A DNA stretch of 61,067 nt from Bradyrhizobium sp. Its GTDB lineage: Bacteria > Pseudomonadota > Alphaproteobacteria > Rhizobiales > Xanthobacteraceae. Below the pieces are notes generated by a model. It worked only from the letters and a program-made list of their open reading frames with translations. It was not told where the DNA came from and did not search any database. The stretch lies in assembly GCF_027307225.1 (NCBI RefSeq), contig NZ_DAHUXJ010000028.1, positions 1-61,067 of the forward strand, read 5' to 3'. Made by a program: the position numbers and the translations under genes. Shown piece by piece: positions 9,092-16,691 of this stretch (the stretch's first letter is position 1; the number at the start of each line of letters is the position of its first letter).

Positions 9092-9186
9092 AGAAGAAGG
9101 CGCCAGCGTAGCGGTCCGCGCACTTTCAGTGCGGCCATACTTCACCTACATCTAGCGTCGGATCAATCTTACGCGACAGGACTGCC

Positions 9187-10572
9187 ATGGCCGAATTCGA
9201 TACCGACCTGTTTGTCATCGGAGGAGGGTCGGGCGGCGTCCGCGCGGCCCGCATCGCCGCTACCCATGGCGCGCGGGTGATGATCGCGGAAGAGTACCGG
9301 ATGGGCGGCACCTGCGTGATCCGCGGCTGCGTGCCGAAGAAGCTGATGGTCTATGCCTCGCATTTCCACCAGGAGTTCGAGGATGCGGCCGGCTTCGGCT
9401 GGACGGTTCCTGAGCCGACCTTCGACTGGAGCACCCTGATCGCCAACAAGGACAGGGAAATCGCCCGGCTGGAGGCGGCCTACACCACCAACGTGGAGAA
9501 GTCCGGCGCGAAGGTCGTCAAAGCGCGCGCGGTGCTGGAAGATGCGCACACCATCCGGCTTTCGACCGGCGAAAAAATCCGCGCCAACTATGTGCTGATC
9601 GCAACCGGCGGCGCGCCGAACCATGGCACGGCCATTCCCGGCATCGAGCACGTGATTTCCTCCAACGAGGTGTTTCATCTGCCATCACTGCCACGGCGCA
9701 TCCTGATCCAGGGCGGCGGTTACATTGCGCTCGAATTTGCCTGCATCTTCGCCGGCCTCGGCTCCGACGTGACGGTGGTCTATCGCGGCGAAAACATCCT
9801 GCGCGGTTTTGACGAGGACGTCCGCGCCCACGTGCGCAGCGAAATGGAGAAGGAAGGCATCACCATCCTCACCGGCTGCACGGTGACGAAGGTGGACAAG
9901 CACGCCCACGACTTCACCTCACATCTGTCGAGCGGATCGAGCATCGCCTCCGACAAGGTGATGTTTGCGATCGGCCGGCATCCGAACGTCGCCGGGCTCG
10001 GGCTCGACAAGGCGGGCGTTGCCATCAACGAGAAAAACGGCGGCATCGCCGTCGACCCCTTTTCGAAGACGTCCGCACCGAACATCTACGCGATCGGCGA
10101 CGTCACCCACCGCATCAATCTCACGCCGGTCGCGATCCGCGAAGGCCACGCCTTTGCCGACACCGTGTTCGGCAACAGGGAAGTGCGGGTCGATCACGCC
10201 GATATTCCGACCGCAGTGTTCTGCCAGCCGGAGGTCGGTACGGTCGGGCTCACGGAAAACCAGGCGCGCGAGAAATTCACGCACGTCGATATCTACAAGG
10301 CCACGTTCCGCCCGATGAAGGCGACGCTGTCGGGCCGCGACACCCGAATGCTGATGAAACTCGTGGTCGACGGCGCGACCGACCGCGTGGTCGGCTGTCA
10401 CATCGTGGGGGATGGCGCCGCCGAAATGGTGCAGGTGCTCGGGATTGCCGTGAAGATGAAGGCAACGAAAGCCGACTTCGACGCCACCATGGCGCTCCAT
10501 CCGACCGCGGCCGAAGAACTCGTCACCATGCGCACGCCGAGCGCGCGGCACGTCCGCGCCGCGGCGGAGTAG
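9187..10572 (+). CDS. gor: Glutathione-disulfide reductase
   Basis: 461-residue FAD- and NADPH-dependent flavoprotein that regenerates reduced glutathione in the cytoplasm. The FAD Rossmann motif is IGGGSGG (residues 11-17), the redox-active disulfide is C43/C48 in GGTCVIRGCVPKK, and the second Rossmann motif is IQGGGYIALEFA. The second FAD-binding motif is YAIGDVTH, and the C-terminal catalytic His lies in LHPTAAEELVTM. It differs from dihydrolipoyl dehydrogenases by the VIRGCVPKK spacing and its short N-terminus. It appears monocistronic. Confidence 0.95.
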   Translation: MAEFDTDLFVIGGGSGGVRAARIAATHGARVMIAEEYRMGGTCVIRGCVPKKLMVYASHFHQEFEDAAGFGWTVPEPTFDWSTLIANKDREIARLEAAYTTNVEKSGAKVVKARAVLEDAHTIRLSTGEKIRANYVLIATGGAPNHGTAIPGIEHVISSNEVFHLPSLPRRILIQGGGYIALEFACIFAGLGSDVTVVYRGENILRGFDEDVRAHVRSEMEKEGITILTGCTVTKVDKHAHDFTSHLSSGSSIASDKVMFAIGRHPNVAGLGLDKAGVAINEKNGGIAVDPFSKTSAPNIYAIGDVTHRINLTPVAIREGHAFADTVFGNREVRVDHADIPTAVFCQPEVGTVGLTENQAREKFTHVDIYKATFRPMKATLSGRDTRMLMKLVVDGATDRVVGCHIVGDGAAEMVQVLGIAVKMKATKADFDATMALHPTAAEELVTMRTPSARHVRAAAE

Positions 10573-10618
10573 GGCGTCGGCGATCTTCTGGGTTCTTTTG
10601 CGTCACAATCAACGCCCG

Positions 10619-10800
10619 CCCTCATCCTGAGGAGCGCGCTTGCGCGCGTCTCGAAGGATGTGGCCCGCGCTGGTGGCCTCATGTTTCTCCTGGCGACGCG
10701 AGGCGTCGTCCAGTGACGGCGCATATCTATCTTGCACCGTTCGCGACGGTCTCGCTGCGGCTCGGCCTGCTCGGGTGCTCGCGCCTCCTCACCATGAGGG
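10619..10800. repeat. Dispersed palindromic repeat (CCCTCAT...ATGAGGG)
   Basis: The left end CCCTCATCCTGAGGAGCGCG and the right end GCGCCTCCTCACCATGAGGG are imperfect inverted copies enclosing about 180 bases. A strong sub-palindrome GAGCGCGCTTGCGCGCGTCTC follows the left end. I recall the phrase 'CTCATCCTGAGGAGCGCG...CTCGAAGGATG' as one of the commonest intergenic repeats of Bradyrhizobium-type genomes. No coding potential. Confidence 0.7.
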
Positions 10801-10816
10801 TTGTGACGCAGCAAGA

Positions 10817-11080
10817 CTACCGCGAGCGGCGGCCGACCGCGATGCCGAGCAGGAAAGCCAGGCACAGCGAGCCGAGCGGCGCTTCGCGCGCGATATTGCT
10901 GAGGACGCTGAGCGGCATTCCCGGCTGACGGCCTGCCTCGATCAGCCCTTTGACGCGAGCGACCGCGCTCTTCAGCGCGTCGATCGCGTCCGGCCGCGAT
11001 TTACGTTCGATGGCCGCATCGGGGTCTTCGAACATCGGAGGGGACAGCGGAATGTCGTCGCTCACGGTCTTGATCTCCAA
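10817..11080 (-). CDS. Small membrane-anchored protein, ElaB/DUF883-like tail
   Basis: 87-residue protein: charged, helical N-terminal part (ALKSAVARVKGLIEAGRQPG) followed by one hydrophobic helix and a basic end (PLGSLCLAFLLGIAVGRRSR). The tail resembles that of DUF883/ElaB proteins, which sit at the inner membrane and bind ribosomes in stationary phase. It lies 21 bases behind the CsbD-like gene on the same strand and shares a related C-terminal helix, so the two are probably cotranscribed stress proteins. The family assignment is tentative. Confidence 0.6.
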   Translation of the reverse strand: MEIKTVSDDIPLSPPMFEDPDAAIERKSRPDAIDALKSAVARVKGLIEAGRQPGMPLSVLSNIAREAPLGSLCLAFLLGIAVGRRSR

Positions 11081-11101
11081 GGCGGGCTCCCTTCAGGAGT
11101 A

Positions 11102-11467
11102 TTATCGCCACCGCGATTGCCGGCGGCGCGGCGACCTCGTCATCCACAACGCCAGCGCAAAGCCGATGGCGCCCGCGGTCACGATCGATCCGAGCGGATT
11201 GTCCTGCACCTTCTGCGCCAGCGCCTCGGAGCCGTTGCGCAGCGTGTCGCCGCGGTTGTTGTAGAGGTCCTTGGCGTAGCCGGCGGCCGTATCAGCGGCA
11301 TCCCGCGCCGCATCCTTGGCCTGGCCGTAGATGTTCTGCGCCGTGCCGCCCATCTCGCGGGCGCGGCCGCCGGCCTGCGTCTCGGGATTGCCGGTCATGT
11401 CGCCAAAGGCTTTTTCCGTCTTTCCTGCCAATTCCTCAGCCGTGCCGGTAATGCGATCTTCGTTCAT
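11102..11467 (-). CDS. CsbD-like stress protein with C-terminal membrane helix
   Basis: 121-residue protein. The first about 55 residues (MNEDRITGTAEELAGKTEKA, GDMTGNPETQAGGRA) match CsbD-family general stress proteins. The remainder, with NPLGSIVTAGAIGFALALWM and a basic tail, is a DUF883/ElaB-type membrane anchor. The combination suggests a membrane-tethered, hydrophilic stress protein. It heads a two-gene minus-strand unit with the small protein at 10817-11080. In relatives such genes are under general-stress (EcfG) control; a possible promoter lies upstream near 11500, but I could not assign a -35 confidently. Confidence 0.75.
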   Translation of the reverse strand: MNEDRITGTAEELAGKTEKAFGDMTGNPETQAGGRAREMGGTAQNIYGQAKDAARDAADTAAGYAKDLYNNRGDTLRNGSEALAQKVQDNPLGSIVTAGAIGFALALWMTRSPRRRQSRWR

Positions 11468-11681
11468 GGGATGACCTCAAGATTTCGAGCGGGCTTGTGT
11501 TGACGCATTAACGGCCATCGCCCCTAACCGTTCCCTGGTCCACTTTTGCGCCGCATCGCGCCGGACGGCGCTTTGCGGGGCGTGGCCGGTGGGGCGCTCG
11601 CGGGCAAAGGTTTGAGCTGGATCAATCGGCTTTCAGGAACTGCCCCGCAATTTTGTGCGTTCTTCCCGGGAGGAGCGGACG

Positions 11682-11966
11682 ATGCACGACAGAAAGCCAC
11701 CAAACCACAAACGATCGACCATTGCGAAGTCCGCCACGGTCCTTGCGGTGGCCAACCACGCGGCCATGGGCATCGCGCTAGGCCTGGTCTTCGTGCTGAT
11801 CCTGACCTCGACGCCGTTCTTTGGCGTTCTCGCCTACATCAATCACAGCACCGATCCAGCGACGACGACGGCGGCTTTCGTCGGCACCGTCGTCCTGATG
11901 TTCGGCATCGGCGCGGCGCTGACCGGCTTCATCCTGATGATGGAGACGACTGGAACGGAACGATGA
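11682..11966 (+). CDS. Small two-helix membrane protein
   Basis: 94-residue protein with a basic N-terminus and two hydrophobic segments (AMGIALGLVFVLILTSTPFF and TAAFVGTVVLMFGIGAALTG). The start at 11682 has a good GGGAGGAG about seven bases upstream; the 27-base-longer frame starts before that site. I do not recognise a characterised family; similar short hypothetical proteins occur in Bradyrhizobium. It precedes two further membrane-protein genes on the same strand. Confidence 0.6.
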   Translation: MHDRKPPNHKRSTIAKSATVLAVANHAAMGIALGLVFVLILTSTPFFGVLAYINHSTDPATTTAAFVGTVVLMFGIGAALTGFILMMETTGTER

Positions 11967-12024
11967 ACATCCATCCGGCTTGTTGAGGAAACGAGATCGA
12001 ACGCGACCAGGATCGAACGCAACC

Positions 12025-12594
12025 ATGTACGTTCCAGCCACCGACCGATCGCGCGCAGGCAAGCCGCGCACCGTCTCCGCCCTGTTGGGGTCCTATGGGC
12101 GGGATTTGAAGGGATGGATTGCGAAGCTTGCCGCGGGTTACGGCATCGCCGCCGCGTTGATGCTCGTCGGCGTCCTCGCCGTATTCGCTGCCATCGTGGT
12201 GGGCTTCATCGCACTCTTTCATTTCGTCGCGCTGCGTTACGGGGAATATGTCGGCTTTGCGGTGATCGGCGGCGGGCTGCTCCTGCTCGGCATCATCCTG
12301 CTGCTCGTGGGCTACGCCATGACGCGGCGGAAAACGGCTCCGCTGCCGCGGCCTCGCCGGCAATTCCGCGCAGCCAGGCAAATGCTGCTCGGAAACACGA
12401 TCGCGCGCGCCTTTGGCGCCTTGCACTCGAGCGAAGCCGCCAAGGAAGCCGGCAAGGAAGCCGCAAAGCCTGACGCGACCACCCAGATACTGCTTGGCAC
12501 GGCAGCGATCATCGCCGTGGGCTGGATCGCCGCCAACCATCTTGGATCCAAAGCGCCTGGATCAAGGACGCCGGCAGACCAGGTGCGGCGGTGA
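12025..12594 (+). CDS. Phage holin family-like membrane protein
   Basis: 189-residue protein. A short amphipathic N-terminus is followed by two long hydrophobic helices (GYGIAAALMLVGVLAVFAAI and GFAVIGGGLLLLGIILLLVG), the pattern of the actinobacterial holin-X / putative superfamily III holin-like group. A third hydrophobic helix near the end (LLGTAAIIAVGWIAANHLG) follows an Ala/Lys-rich linker. An alternative start at 11980 adds 15 residues. Its stop overlaps the GTG start of the YihY gene (GTGA), so the two are coupled. The role is unknown; in bacteria such proteins are usually envelope proteins and not phage genes. Confidence 0.6.
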   Translation: MYVPATDRSRAGKPRTVSALLGSYGRDLKGWIAKLAAGYGIAAALMLVGVLAVFAAIVVGFIALFHFVALRYGEYVGFAVIGGGLLLLGIILLLVGYAMTRRKTAPLPRPRRQFRAARQMLLGNTIARAFGALHSSEAAKEAGKEAAKPDATTQILLGTAAIIAVGWIAANHLGSKAPGSRTPADQVRR

Positions 12595-13634
12595 CGAGGC
12601 GGGCCAATCCGCTCGGAAGCCATCTCGCCCTCGTTGCCAGCGCGGTTCTTGCCACGCTCGCCGTTCAACGCCATCTCGCAAAACCTGCCGCGACCGGCCC
12701 TGCCGCGATAAATCCTGCCGCGACCCATCCCGCCGGTCCCGATGCGAAGCTGCCACCCTTGCGAGGGGGAAATCCGCTGTCGGTCCTCCGGTCACATGGC
12801 GGAAGCGTGCTGCGCGGCACCTATGAGCGCATCAACCGCGACCGCATTCTGGCGACCGCCGCCGGCGTCGTCTTCTACGGGCTGCTCGCGATCTTTCCCG
12901 CGATCACCGCGCTGGTGTCGATTTACGGGATGTTGGCCGATCCGTCGACGATATCGGGAAATCTGCAAAGCCTGGCTGTGATGTTGCCGGGCGATTCCTT
13001 TTCGATCGTGCAGGACGAGGTCGCGCGCGTGCTTGCCAAGCCAAACTCGGCACTGAGCCTCGCTTTTGTGTTCGGCTTTCTGCTGGCGATCTGGAGCGCG
13101 AATGCCGGCGTGAAGGCCGTGCTCGACGCCTTGAACGTCGCCTATGAGGTGGAAGAGGAGCGGGGACTGATCCGCCTCAATCTGGTTTCGCTGGCGTTCA
13201 CGCTCGCCGGCCTCGCCGCCATTCTCGTCATGGTCGGCGCGATCGTCGGCGTGCCGCTCGCGCTGAAAGACCTGGGCCTGGAGCAGGGCACGCAAGCCTT
13301 CGTCCAGATCGCCCGCTGGCCGGTGCTGGGCGTGGCGCTGTTGGTGGCGCTGCTCGTGCTTTACGGCTATGGCCCGAGCCGCCCGCGGCCGAAAGCGCGG
13401 TGGCTCGTGTCAGGCGCCGTGCTCGCCATCATGCTGTGGCTGATCGGCTCGGCGCTGCTCTCCTGGTACCTTTCCGATTTCGCAAACTACTCGGCGACCT
13501 ACGGTTCGCTCGGCGCCGCCATCGGCCTCATGACCTGGATGTGGCTCTCGGCCATCATCATCCTGGTCGGCGCGGAGCTCAATTCGGAGATGGAGCGGCA
13601 GGCCTTGCCCAAGCCAGTTCGGCTCAAATCCTGA
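12591..13634 (+). CDS. YihY/BrkB-family inner-membrane protein
   Basis: 347-residue polytopic protein. After a poorly conserved about 70-residue N-terminus it has the YihY core: ERINRDRILATAAGVVFYGL, then LLAIFPAITALVSIYGML, the NVAYEVEEERGLI(K/R) block, and the end WMWLSAIIILVGAELNSEME, diagnostic of the family. The family, once called ribonuclease BN by mistake, consists of six-helix membrane proteins of unknown transport role. The start is GTG, overlapping the preceding stop by four bases. A decayed duplicate of its 3' end lies at 14569-14790. Confidence 0.88.
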   Translation: MTRRANPLGSHLALVASAVLATLAVQRHLAKPAATGPAAINPAATHPAGPDAKLPPLRGGNPLSVLRSHGGSVLRGTYERINRDRILATAAGVVFYGLLAIFPAITALVSIYGMLADPSTISGNLQSLAVMLPGDSFSIVQDEVARVLAKPNSALSLAFVFGFLLAIWSANAGVKAVLDALNVAYEVEEERGLIRLNLVSLAFTLAGLAAILVMVGAIVGVPLALKDLGLEQGTQAFVQIARWPVLGVALLVALLVLYGYGPSRPRPKARWLVSGAVLAIMLWLIGSALLSWYLSDFANYSATYGSLGAAIGLMTWMWLSAIIILVGAELNSEMERQALPKPVRLKS

Positions 13635-13823
13635 AGTTGCGATATTCCGTTTCGCTCCCCAAAAGCACGGGCAGAGATGCCGACAGCCGTCAAGTCTCCG
13701 TGAGATGTGAGGCGAACCACACGCGCATCCAGGCGTGCGGTCCATGCTCGACGGAATTGATGAGAGGGGCATCAAGACGCAATGCCCACAGCGCGAGGGG
13801 CGCTTGCCCCGAACGTCCAACAC

Positions 13824-14075
13824 ATGGAGACCCTCATGCAGAAGACAGCTCTTACCATCTTCGGTGCGCTGCTGATCTCGGGATTGGCGGTTCAAATGGC
13901 AGCGGCGTCCGAGCACCACCGCAGCAAGGCCTATTTCGGCCGTGACCTGTCGGAAGTTCGCAACACCTACAATCAAATGAGCGAGCCGATCATTGTCACC
14001 CCGCGGGCACTCGATCGCTTCGACCCGTCGAGGCCCGGCGGCGAAGACCCGGCGCTGAATCCCGCCGGAAGCTGA
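13824..14075 (+). CDS. Small exported protein
   Basis: 83-residue protein (from METLMQKTALT) with a clear Sec signal (LTIFGALLISGLAVQMAAAS). The mature part is about 55 polar residues (SEHHRSKAYFGRDLSEVRN, then PRALDRFDPSRPGGED). A start at 13836 is equally possible. I recognise no family. Small secreted proteins of this style are common in Bradyrhizobium. Confidence 0.5.
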   Translation: METLMQKTALTIFGALLISGLAVQMAAASEHHRSKAYFGRDLSEVRNTYNQMSEPIIVTPRALDRFDPSRPGGEDPALNPAGS

Positions 14076-14568
14076 TGTCCTGCGGAGCTTCCGCGATAAC
14101 AGCGAAGGCCAGTTGCAAAGCCAGCTTCGTAACGGCGGATGGTTGTTCTCGTGTAGCCAGCGATACCCTACCCCTCGGACGGGTGGGGTATCCGCGCTTT
14201 GGTGCTGTCCACTCGCGAAAGGGAATTAGGACACCCCAATTAACCTGTGAGAATGCGGAAATCGGGATTGGCTGAAATGGTGTCTTGATCTCGCTATCCT
14301 ACAAGCCCAGCCCCGGCGAGATCACGGCCTCAGCTCGCCCCGCCTGCTGGGGCCGTTTCATTTGCGGCGGAAAACTTTGGCCTGGGAACAGGGAAACGTA
14401 CGGGCCCGCCCGCGAGGGTGCTCGCAAAAGGGGCCCGTCATTTGCGACGGGCGCCAAGTCCAGGGAGAAAGCGCCGTGTAGAGGCGCGTCATAAGGTTAG
14501 CTGATTCGCTTGCTGGAAGATGTACCCTGATTCACACAATGGCGGGTATTTCGGCGACGCGAACTTTG
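14076..14568. other. Gene-free stretch with two strong hairpins
   Basis: No convincing coding sequence. It holds a 12-pair hairpin at 14162-14192 (GATACCCTACCC paired with GGGTGGGGTATC, one G-T pair), which may end transcription of the upstream small gene. It also holds a nested inverted repeat at 14400-14438 (ACGGGCCC / GGGCCCGT enclosing GCGAG / CTCGC). This is the left flank of the accessory island. Confidence 0.6.
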
Positions 14569-14790
14569 GGCTGGCTGATGTCAGGCGCCATCCTCGCATC
14601 GTGCTGTGGCTGATCGGCCCGGCGCTGGTGTCCTGGTATCTCTCTGACTTCGCGAATTACTGGGCGACCTACGGCCGCCATCGGCCTCATGACCTGGATG
14701 TGGCTCTCGGCCATCATCGTCCTGATCGGCGCGGAGCTCAATTCGGAGACGGAGCGGGCTGCGCTGGGCGGGCTTTCGCTGCTAGAGGCT
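14569..14790 (+). pseudogene. Decayed duplicate of the yihY 3' end
   Basis: The DNA matches the end of the intact YihY gene (about 13400-13610) along its length: the gene for 'LVSGAVLAIMLWLIGSALLS...' and the terminal WMWLSAIIIL...AELNSE block. A one-base shift near the start of the match and a deletion of about 14 bases in the YGSLGAAIGL part break the frame. Its right end touches the stop codon of the restriction-modification gene (14782-14784), so it marks the island boundary. Confidence 0.8.
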
Positions 14791-16143
14791 AATTTGTACT
14801 GGTAAGTCGGCCGCGCCCGTGAGCGGGTGGATGCCGAGACGAGAATAGATTTCTCGTTTCAACGCTTCCTCATAGCCTGTCCCAAATGCCGATTCACGGA
14901 TAGCGGCGTCGATATCTTCCTCAGCCTCAGCCACCCATTTGAGAAACGCTTCGACTGCAATGTTCATGATTTTTCGATCTGTGGAAACTGAGAAGGTCGA
15001 GCGGCCAAGCAAAATCGCGCGAATGATCGCTTCCGCAACGGGTCTAGGGTGAGTAGCGCTATAGACCGAACCGCCACCCCTAGCGCGTACATCAATGTCG
15101 TAACTGTCAAGCAGCCGGTCGATCGTGATTTCCTTGAGTGATCCGCGATCGAACACAAGCGGAAGATCAAGCTTAGCACCATCTGTAAAATCGTCGGGAA
15201 AGTTCTTGGTCATGAGCCAAGGCTCGATCGATTTCACTATCGATTCGGCGACACTACCAATGCTGTCAGATTGCTGCTTTTTTGTTTTTCTCTTTTTGTC
15301 ATCAGCAACTGCTATTCGCGCCTCGCAGGTGCTGCGGATATCCTCATACATTTGAACGGCAGTTACATTTCGACCTACCGTCGACAAAATCCATTCGTCA
15401 AGCTTTTGCAAACGAATCTTGGGTTGCCAACTGCTCGCACCCCAGTCGGTTGGTTGTTCATGCTGCCAGACTTCTTCCGCTAGAGCGACGAGCTTAGTCC
15501 GTTCGGTCTTTTTGAGCTCGCGCACGTCGAGGACTGGATAGCCCCGGAGCTTAGTGGTAGGAGCTTCGAGCGCCCCGGCGCCCATACTTGCTGCGCCATT
15601 GATTTCTAAACTGTAGGCGAACAATGAACTTGTTAGCGCGGCGGCAACTTCTTGCCAGGTTACACCGCCAAGCGCGCTCACGCTATTCAAGCGTTGATCA
15701 ACAAGAGTCGCTTTTTTGAAGAGGAATGGCGCATAAACGGTATTTACCGCCTTACGTAGCCAAACGTGATGCGAGGCAGGTTTAGCTTTCGGAGCGTACC
15801 ATGTGCCGCCGCTTTGGGCCTCAAGCGCTTCGCGAATCGTGAGATTTTTTCCGGACTGCTTTTTCTCGGCGGCACTTCTGTCCGCCATAGCTTCTATGTA
15901 TCGCCACGCTCCAGTTCCCCTCAGATCACCGCGCTTGTCTTTGCAGGCAAATAACCAGTGCGATGGTTTCAGGTATTGCTCATAGTTGGAAGCGTTCAAG
16001 TCCCTCATCACCAGTATCGGGACGAGATACTTCTTTTCAATACCATAGGTGCTTATAGTTGCGGCATTTACATAGAAGAAGTTATTTTGCAGCGATTTAT
16101 AGCCGAGGCTCACGTCCGCGATATTTTGCAGGGCTGTAAACAT
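14782..16143 (-). CDS. Type IIG restriction-modification protein, C-terminal (target recognition) part
   Basis: 453 residues that continue the methyltransferase encoded just upstream. The opening LQNIADVSLGYKSLQNNFFYV matches the start of the target-recognition region of Eco57I/type IIG enzymes, which normally reads 'I A D V ... G ... NNFFY' directly after the methyltransferase core. Later come KRGDLRGTGAWRYIE and a long helical C-terminal part. It begins with an ATG that overlaps the previous stop by one base (TGATG). Either it is a separately translated specificity subunit with coupled initiation or, more likely, it is the tail of one gene broken by a second frameshift. AT-richer than its neighbours. 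Confidence 0.7.
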   Translation of the reverse strand: MFTALQNIADVSLGYKSLQNNFFYVNAATISTYGIEKKYLVPILVMRDLNASNYEQYLKPSHWLFACKDKRGDLRGTGAWRYIEAMADRSAAEKKQSGKNLTIREALEAQSGGTWYAPKAKPASHHVWLRKAVNTVYAPFLFKKATLVDQRLNSVSALGGVTWQEVAAALTSSLFAYSLEINGAASMGAGALEAPTTKLRGYPVLDVRELKKTERTKLVALAEEVWQHEQPTDWGASSWQPKIRLQKLDEWILSTVGRNVTAVQMYEDIRSTCEARIAVADDKKRKTKKQQSDSIGSVAESIVKSIEPWLMTKNFPDDFTDGAKLDLPLVFDRGSLKEITIDRLLDSYDIDVRARGGGSVYSATHPRPVAEAIIRAILLGRSTFSVSTDRKIMNIAVEAFLKWVAEAEEDIDAAIRESAFGTGYEEALKREIYSRLGIHPLTGAADLPVQISL

Positions 16144-16691
16144 CAGGCTGCTCCGTCGAATATAGAATAGTACGAGAGCGGCGCGCGAAGATATTTAGAC
16201 CAGTTTCGAGGCTTCGTGCGGTCGGACATGAGAAACGTGCGTTCTGGAGCTGGATCGATGAGCTTAATGCGCAGCCGCTCATTTTCGACGGAGACGGACG
16301 ATTCAATTTCTTGCGCTAGGGCGATCACGCGATCCCAATATTCGCCATTACCCGTTGTTAGCTTTGCGATAGGCTTTTTAAGGGTCACGAATCTGATCGG
16401 CTCATCTTTTTCATCGGCGGGACTCTTCTCTGCAACGAGCAGAACTGCATTCACGTCGACCTGCGGAAAAAAGGACTCTGCGTTGGATGCTATGATAGAC
16501 CTGACGCGGATCGTACCCAACAGCGCTTGCTGCAACGAAATTGCATAGTCGGACGTTAGCCAGCTCGCCGGCGTAACAAATCCAAGCCGCGAACCATCCT
16601 TCATTAGTCTCGTGGCGTGATAGATGAAGAAGGCGAAGAGGTCCGTCTTGGCGCCTGCATCGAAGCCAGCACTTACGGCTGCTTGGAACAA
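16143..16691 (-). CDS. Type IIG restriction-modification protein, central methyltransferase part
   Basis: Reading frame that continues the N6-adenine methyltransferase core. LFAFFIYHATRLMKDGSRLG and FVTPASWLTSDYAISLQQAL are the conserved motifs V-VIII of Eco57I-like enzymes. The frame is open on the 5' side back to 16742, where it encodes the Tyr of NPPY, so no true start codon is needed; the listed TTG start is arbitrary. It ends at 16143 with TGATG, overlapping the next frame. It is not expected to act alone. Confidence 0.7.
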   Translation of the reverse strand: MFQAAVSAGFDAGAKTDLFAFFIYHATRLMKDGSRLGFVTPASWLTSDYAISLQQALLGTIRVRSIIASNAESFFPQVDVNAVLLVAEKSPADEKDEPIRFVTLKKPIAKLTTGNGEYWDRVIALAQEIESSVSVENERLRIKLIDPAPERTFLMSDRTKPRNWSKYLRAPLSYYSIFDGAA

